A stretch of 20,696 bases of DNA, taken from positions 1 through 20,696 of the forward strand of contig JAJZPK010000016.1 of assembly GCA_021811205.1 (NCBI GenBank). Reading direction: 5' to 3'. Both the position numbers and the translations under genes were made by a program. The notes beneath the pieces are model-generated. The model made no database searches, had not been told where the DNA came from, and saw only the letters and a list, made by a program, of their open reading frames with translations. This document shows positions 16,700 through 20,696 of the stretch, in pieces. The stretch comes from Pseudomonadota bacterium. GTDB lineage: Bacteria; Pseudomonadota; Gammaproteobacteria; Burkholderiales; JABEVD01. Numbering within the stretch: position 1 is the first letter of the stretch; every line of letters starts with the position of its first letter.

Positions 16700-18571
16700 T
16701 CAGTACTGTCGAATCAACAAGCTGTCGGACAGCTTGAAGGTGCCGACGGACTGGACCAGTATTTCAGCCTGCTCTTCCAGGCTTTCGGCAGCGGCAGTCG
16801 CTTCCTCGACAAGCGCAGCATTTTGCTGCGTGGCATCGTCTATCGAGGTGATTGCCTGAGCCACCAATTCAATCCCTGAGCTTTGTTCCCTGCTCGCCAC
16901 GCTAATCTCGGTGATCAGGGTTGCGACATTCTTGAATAAGTTGACCACCTCTTCCATGGTGTTTTCCGCCTGCTGCACAAGCCCGGCCCCGCCTTCAACC
17001 TTGTCTACCGATTCTTCAATCAATGCCTTGATTTCCTTTGCGGCATTTGCGCTCCTTTGGGAAAGGCTGCGAACCTCCGTGGCGACAACTGCGAATCCCC
17101 TTCCCTGCTCCCCGGCCCTCGCAGCTTCCACTGCGGCATTCAGCGCGAGAATGTTCGTCTGGAAAGCGATGGAATCGATGATTCCAACGATGTCTTCGAT
17201 CTTCCTGGAGCTTGCCTGGATATCGCTCATGGTGGACGCGATATTCCGCATCATTTCCCAACCCGTTTTCACGACGTCATTGGCATTCCCTGTGAGCTCC
17301 TTGGCCCTGACTGCGTTTTCGGAATTCTGCCTTACGGCTGAGCTGATTTCTTCCATGGAACTCGATGTCTGCTCGAGACTTCCCGCCTGTTGCGATGTTC
17401 TTCCGGCGAGATCCTGATTGCCCGAAGCTATTTCCTTGGCTGCCGTTTCCACGGCTTCGCTGGCAGCCTTGATTTGTCCGACAATATCCTTGAGCTTTTC
17501 GACTGTCGTATTGGTATCTTCCTTGATGCTGCCGAAAAGCCCGTGAAAATCCTGATCGATCTTTTTGGTGAGATCGCCTTCGGAAATGGCCTTGAGAATC
17601 TGGGCCACGCTCTCCAATCCATTCTGGATGGTGCCCATCAACCTGTTCAGGTTGTTTGCGAGATCAAGAAAAAACCCTTCCTTGCCATGGGTTTCCAGCC
17701 GCTTTTCAAAATCCCCGTCTGCAGCGTACGCGATGAGCTCGGCTATTTCTTCCTGTGCAAGCCTGTGTATCCTGAGCGTTTCTTCCTCGATCTTCTTGTT
17801 CTGCTCCATTGTTCCCTTCGACTGGTTGGTGGCCACGAGGGAACTGGCATATACCCCATGCAGGCCAGCAGTCTGGGCGTTCCTGAAGAATTTATGCTGG
17901 CTGGCCATTCTCAATACTGTTTCTTGCTCCCTGAAGCAGGCTTCGATCTGATCGAGCATGTTGTTGATGTTCCAGCAAAGCTGCCCCACTTCATCTTTCT
18001 TGCCTATGTTGGTGATCCTTCCGGTTAGTTTTCCGGCTGCAACCTCGTTTGCGATGTTCTGCAGGATCCGAATCCTTCCATCCGAGCGATTGTTCTCGGC
18101 ATCCGGGGATTCGAGCCGATCAAGCATTTCGTTGATATCCCGGGAAAGCTCGCCTATTTCACCCGTCTCGTCGATGCTGCTTAGCCTGTTTTCGGTTCTT
18201 CCAGCCGCAAACTCACTCACGGTTTTCTGCAAGATCCTGATCTTCTCGTCCGTTTTGTTCTTCTCCGCAACCATGCTTTCGAATCGGTCGAGCATTTTGT
18301 TGATATCGCGGCAAAGTTCACCTATCTCGTCCATTGCGCCGATATGGCCTATTCTATTGGCGGTTCTGCCGATTACGGCTTCGCTCACCGTTTTCCTCAA
18401 GCTGGCCAAGCGTCCATCATGCTTGCTCTTAACGAGAAAAGTCGTTGCAATGGAAATCAGGAAAAGAACGGGCATCAATGGATCCCATCCATAGCGCGCC
18501 CATACCCAGACCGTACCAATTCCCAAAAGGGAACTGCAGATTGCGCTAGATTGCCATAATAAGTTCTTCAT
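16700..18571 (-). CDS. Membrane-anchored poly-HAMP chemoreceptor without its own sensor domain (CetA-like)
   Basis: A 623-residue methyl-accepting protein. Two hydrophobic segments (~8-26 and ~31-48) are joined by a very short loop, so there is no periplasmic ligand domain and the protein hangs from the membrane by a hairpin, as E. coli Aer does. Three tandem 56-residue HAMP-like units follow (58-113, 114-169, 170-225), and further HAMP-like segments lie at ~265-365. The signalling domain (~370-612) has [20 protein letters not shown] at the tip and the same spacing as the soluble receptor of this window, so both fit the 36-heptad class. The C-terminus ends IRQY with no xWxxF docking motif. 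A good ribosome binding site (GGGG, 18579-18582) precedes ATG 18571. It overlaps the upstream Aer-like PAS gene by 26 bp, making that protein its probable sensor subunit. Confidence 0.94.
   Translation of the reverse strand: MKNLLWQSSAICSSLLGIGTVWVWARYGWDPLMPVLFLISIATTFLVKSKHDGRLASLRKTVSEAVIGRTANRIGHIGAMDEIGELCRDINKMLDRFESMVAEKNKTDEKIRILQKTVSEFAAGRTENRLSSIDETGEIGELSRDINEMLDRLESPDAENNRSDGRIRILQNIANEVAAGKLTGRITNIGKKDEVGQLCWNINNMLDQIEACFREQETVLRMASQHKFFRNAQTAGLHGVYASSLVATNQSKGTMEQNKKIEEETLRIHRLAQEEIAELIAYAADGDFEKRLETHGKEGFFLDLANNLNRLMGTIQNGLESVAQILKAISEGDLTKKIDQDFHGLFGSIKEDTNTTVEKLKDIVGQIKAASEAVETAAKEIASGNQDLAGRTSQQAGSLEQTSSSMEEISSAVRQNSENAVRAKELTGNANDVVKTGWEMMRNIASTMSDIQASSRKIEDIVGIIDSIAFQTNILALNAAVEAARAGEQGRGFAVVATEVRSLSQRSANAAKEIKALIEESVDKVEGGAGLVQQAENTMEEVVNLFKNVATLITEISVASREQSSGIELVAQAITSIDDATQQNAALVEEATAAAESLEEQAEILVQSVGTFKLSDSLLIRQY
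17897..18400 (-). repeat. Three tandem 168-bp units encoding HAMP-like domains
   Basis: Units of exactly 56 codons, each with the pattern LxxxxxExxxGrxxxRi...dEiGeLxrdIN.MLD. Units 1 and 2 share about 34 of 56 residues (hand count); the third is more diverged. This is an in-frame tandem duplication forming a HAMP stack between membrane hairpin and signalling domain. Confidence 0.85.
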
Positions 18572-19064
18572 AGCTCATCCCCTTTTCCTGCAGTAAATCA
18601 ACCAGGAAGGTCAAGGAAGCATCGCATGCATCCTTGGGACCGGCCTGTTCTTCTATTTCGAGCATTTTCCGGTACAGCCCCTCGATGGTGGCGACAGATG
18701 TCCTGTTGGGGGCTCTTCTCACGGAGAAATAGCCTATGATGTTTCCGCTCGAATCGTAGTCCGGCGTAACGTTGGCAAAAACCCAATAAAAGCTTCCATC
18801 CTTCGCAAGGTTTTTCACATAAGCGAATACCTCGTTTCCTGCGGCGATATTATCCCAGAGGAATTTGAAAACGCCTCTGGGCATGTCAGGGTGCCTGATA
18901 ATATTGTGCTGGGTGCCTATGAGCTCCTCTTCGGTGTATCCCGAGAATTCTATAAATATTTCATTTCCATAGGTTATTCTTCCCTTCGTGTCCGTTTTTG
19001 ACACGATGAAGTCGTTTTCACGCATCACCTTTTCGCGCGTAGTGGGAACAACCTTGCCTTTCAT
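18546..19064 (-). CDS. Aer-like FAD-type PAS protein, stand-alone redox sensor (CetB-like)
   Basis: A 172-residue protein consisting of one PAS domain (~15-120) plus a helical tail (~125-172). It aligns without gaps to the PAS domain of E. coli Aer as I remember it, with nearly identical residue numbers: Asn34, SGYT (41-44), Arg57-His58-Pro59-Asp60-Met61-Pro62, Trp70, and Asn85 before FYWV. Several of these residues are needed for FAD binding in Aer. Unlike Aer it has no membrane, HAMP or signalling domain; those are in the next gene, which it overlaps by 26 bp. It should sense redox or energy state through FAD and pass this to the membrane receptor, as CetB does with CetA in Campylobacter jejuni. 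The start ATG 19064 has GGAGG 5 bases upstream. FAD binding itself is inferred. Confidence 0.92.
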   Translation of the reverse strand: MKGKVVPTTREKVMRENDFIVSKTDTKGRITYGNEIFIEFSGYTEEELIGTQHNIIRHPDMPRGVFKFLWDNIAAGNEVFAYVKNLAKDGSFYWVFANVTPDYDSSGNIIGYFSVRRAPNRTSVATIEGLYRKMLEIEEQAGPKDACDASLTFLVDLLQEKGMSYEELIMAI

Positions 19065-19362
19065 GACACCCTCCCAAGCAGTAACTCAATCAGGATTGAA
19101 CTTTGCGGTTATGCATGCAAATTTAAGTCGTGATTCTCAACCAGGAAATGGAACCCCATATAATGAAAGATTATCAACTGAACAGGAAAATTACCAACTG
19201 GTTGTTGAAATTGTCCTGAATTCCCTTGTGCCTCAAGTTTGGGGCCGGCTAATATGGAGGCAGTCATGCCAGGCCATCGCGGGTGGCATTGATTCCAACT
19301 GCTATAATTTCAACGATGAAGATATAGCTAAACATGTACTTTTCTTCTTCTGGCAAATAGCG
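19065..19362. other. Divergent intergenic region with direct repeats and an unresolved upstream reading frame
   Basis: About 298 bp between the Aer-like PAS gene and the most likely start of the rightward sensor gene. It is AT-richer than the genes. It holds the direct repeats at 19170-19200, a TATAAT at 19303-19308 without a matching -35, and a strong-looking GGAGG plus ATG at 19266 that opens only an 8-codon frame. The frame of the downstream sensor gene stays open back to 18973, with an ATG at 19111. However, codon use in 19111-19362 is unlike the gene body, so I treat it as mostly non-coding. Confidence 0.5.
19170..19200. repeat. Pair of 11-bp direct repeats, 20-bp spacing (operator-like)
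   Basis: ATTATCAACTG (19170-19180) and ATTACCAACTG (19190-19200) differ at one base and start exactly 20 bp apart, two helical turns. A partial third copy, ATTCTCAAC, begins at 19133. The second copy runs into CAACTGGTTG, which has CAAC/GTTG dyad arms. Direct repeats in phase on one DNA face suggest a regulator site; which regulator is unknown. Confidence 0.4.
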
Positions 19363-20696
19363 GTGAAAAACAAAATCTCCCAGGTGGTTGCAGGGAACGT
19401 ACTGGATTATGCGCTCTTTGGCATGATCATGGTGATGGGGTTGTTCGGCTTGTACACCCTCAACTCCTCATTCGTGAAGGAGAATGGCGCAATTGTCCGG
19501 CTGAGACAGGAAATTGTGGCTTCGGACGAAATAGGGCTGCTCAGCGTCGCCTTTGTCAAGGAGGTCAAGCTGGCCAAGGACGTTTGGCTGCGCGGAAAAG
19601 ATCGCAAGAAATGGGAAAAGCATCGGTCTGAATTCATCGTTCAAAGAAATTCGTTCATCATGCATGCAGCCAAAGCCCGCGAGGCCATGAAGCAGCTGGC
19701 TGCAGGAGATGCGCGTTTCAAGCGGGAACTGCTTCCAAAACTGGATTCAATTGTCCTGGCGCATCAGGGAATCAGCGACAGATACCTGAATGAAATAAAT
19801 GAATTCAGGGGGGATACTTATGCTTCAGATGCCAAGGTTGCAGGCATCGATCGCGGGTTGTCGGCCGATATTCGCATCTTGGACGGAACGCTCACCCAGT
19901 ACGTCGAACTTGAATCCAACAGTTACCTCGCCCAGAGAAAGGCGGGTTATCGGCTGAACCGCGATTTAGCCATGCTGCTGCTGATGACGATGTCAGGCTT
20001 GTCGGCAATCATTTTCATGATCTCACGCAAAAAAGCGAACCTGTCTGAACAGAGGCGAAAAAGAATACAGGAGGCCGTGGATCAGCATGCAATTGTCAGC
20101 ATGACCGATGTGACGGGACGCATCACCTACGCCAATGAGCTTTTCTGCGCGACGAGTGGATATTCAAGGGAGGAGTTGATCGGTCAGAATCACAGATTGC
20201 TGAAGACCGGTGTTCACCCTCCGGAGTTCTATGCGGGCATTTGGGCAACAATTGCGAGCGGAAATGTCTGGAGCGGGAATATATGCAACCGCAGGAAAGA
20301 CGGGAAATTGTATTGGGTACATGCAACCATCGTTCCGTTTCTCAACGTGCGAGGCCAGCCCGAAGAATACATCGCCATTCGCACCGACATCACGGAACAG
20401 GTGGCAAGCAAGCAAACAATCGAAGAAGAGAGGCAGCGTCTGCACGCCATTCTGGACAATATTGGCGAAGGCATTTACATGCTCGATAGTCTGGGGTGCC
20501 TGATCTACATCAACGGGGAAGGCGAGAAGATGCTGGGCTGGCCCCGTGAAGACCTCATGGGAAAGGAAATTCACGACATCATTCATCATCACCGCCCGAA
20601 CGGAAGCCCCCTCTCGGCAAGTGAATGTCCGATGTATCTATCGACGAGCCAAAAGAAGATTTACCGCTCGAATGATGAATTGTTTTTAGATCGGAA
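19363..20696 (+). CDS. Membrane PAS sensor protein, N-terminal part (cut by right edge)
   Basis: The frame runs off the window without a stop. From GTG 19363 there is a short cytoplasmic start (MKNKISQVVAGN) and a membrane segment (~14-33). A mostly helical extracytoplasmic domain of ~165 residues follows, resembling four-helix-bundle sensor domains, then a second membrane segment (~203-222). PAS1 (~239-345, with ANELFCATSGYSREEL, IWATIASG and LYWVHATIVP) comes next. PAS2 (~357 onward, with ILDNIGEGIYMLD and HHHRPNGSPLSASECPM) is cut. The output domain is outside the window; a histidine kinase or a diguanylate cyclase are both likely. The start is uncertain: GTG 19363 has no ribosome binding site, and in-frame ATG codons occur at 19111 and 19420. 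PAS1 is clearly related to PAS1 of the hybrid kinase at 14731-16674. Confidence 0.85.
   Translation, partial: MKNKISQVVAGNVLDYALFGMIMVMGLFGLYTLNSSFVKENGAIVRLRQEIVASDEIGLLSVAFVKEVKLAKDVWLRGKDRKKWEKHRSEFIVQRNSFIMHAAKAREAMKQLAAGDARFKRELLPKLDSIVLAHQGISDRYLNEINEFRGDTYASDAKVAGIDRGLSADIRILDGTLTQYVELESNSYLAQRKAGYRLNRDLAMLLLMTMSGLSAIIFMISRKKANLSEQRRKRIQEAVDQHAIVSMTDVTGRITYANELFCATSGYSREELIGQNHRLLKTGVHPPEFYAGIWATIASGNVWSGNICNRRKDGKLYWVHATIVPFLNVRGQPEEYIAIRTDITEQVASKQTIEEERQRLHAILDNIGEGIYMLDSLGCLIYINGEGEKMLGWPREDLMGKEIHDIIHHHRPNGSPLSASECPMYLSTSQKKIYRSNDELFLDR

Noticed and set aside
19095..19122. Possible sigma-28 promoter on the minus strand ahead of the Aer-like PAS gene (TAAATTTG, 11 bases, then GCAAAG)
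   Set aside because: The -35 half fits but the -10 half matches the GCCGATAA consensus at only about three of eight positions, although an Aer-type gene in the FliA regulon would make sense.
19266..19292. ATG with a strong ribosome binding site opening an 8-codon frame
   Set aside because: Too short to call a gene, with no known leader-peptide features; kept only as part of the unresolved start question.
19303..19308. TATAAT as a -10 box for the edge sensor gene
   Set aside because: No acceptable -35 at 16-18 bp and the start codon it would serve is unclear.
1..20696. CRISPR arrays, tRNA or rRNA genes, insertion sequences, integrase or phage genes
   Set aside because: I saw no repeat-spacer pattern, no tRNA-like or rRNA sequence and no transposase or integrase motif on reading both strands; the window is almost fully accounted for by signalling genes.

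Overview
The window reads as chromosomal DNA of a motile, flagellated proteobacterium. The arrangement cheA-cheW-mcp-cheR-cheD-cheB and the CheA linker style fit Betaproteobacteria best, but I cannot place it more finely. GC is moderate to high in genes and drops in the two divergent intergenic regions. Nearly everything here is signal transduction. I count about twelve PAS domains, two chemoreceptors, two complete hybrid histidine kinases, one CheA and one further edge-truncated PAS sensor.

Region 1 (2-8810, + strand) is one tightly packed operon, open at its left end: cheA (5' end missing), cheW, a soluble double-PAS chemoreceptor with a CheR-docking tail, cheR, cheD, cheB, a STAS anti-sigma-factor antagonist, and a receiver-PP2C-serine-kinase fusion. 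Genes are separated by at most 27 bp or overlap. The last two form a partner-switching pair like HsbA/HsbR of Pseudomonas aeruginosa, so the operon joins fast chemotaxis signalling to an output that acts through an anti-sigma or second-messenger partner. No cheY or cheZ is present; they may lie upstream.

Region 2 (8833-14558, - strand) holds a 1607-residue membrane hybrid kinase (CHASE, five PAS, HisKA, HATPase, divergent receiver, receiver, HPt). It is followed by an HDOD protein whose TTG start overlaps the kinase stop.

Region 3 (14731-16674, + strand) is a soluble PAS-PAS hybrid kinase, read divergently from the large kinase across 172 bp that contain a candidate sigma-54 promoter. It ends at a compact hairpin shared with the convergent region 4.

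Region 4 (16700-19064, - strand) is a two-gene unit: an Aer-like FAD-type PAS protein overlapping a membrane-anchored, poly-HAMP chemoreceptor that has no sensor domain of its own. This is a split Aer, comparable to CetB/CetA of Campylobacter jejuni, and is the most interesting system here.

Region 5 (about 19363 to the right edge, + strand) is a membrane sensor with a periplasmic helical domain and two PAS domains, cut by the window end. Its start is uncertain. The roughly 300 bp before it contain operator-like direct repeats.
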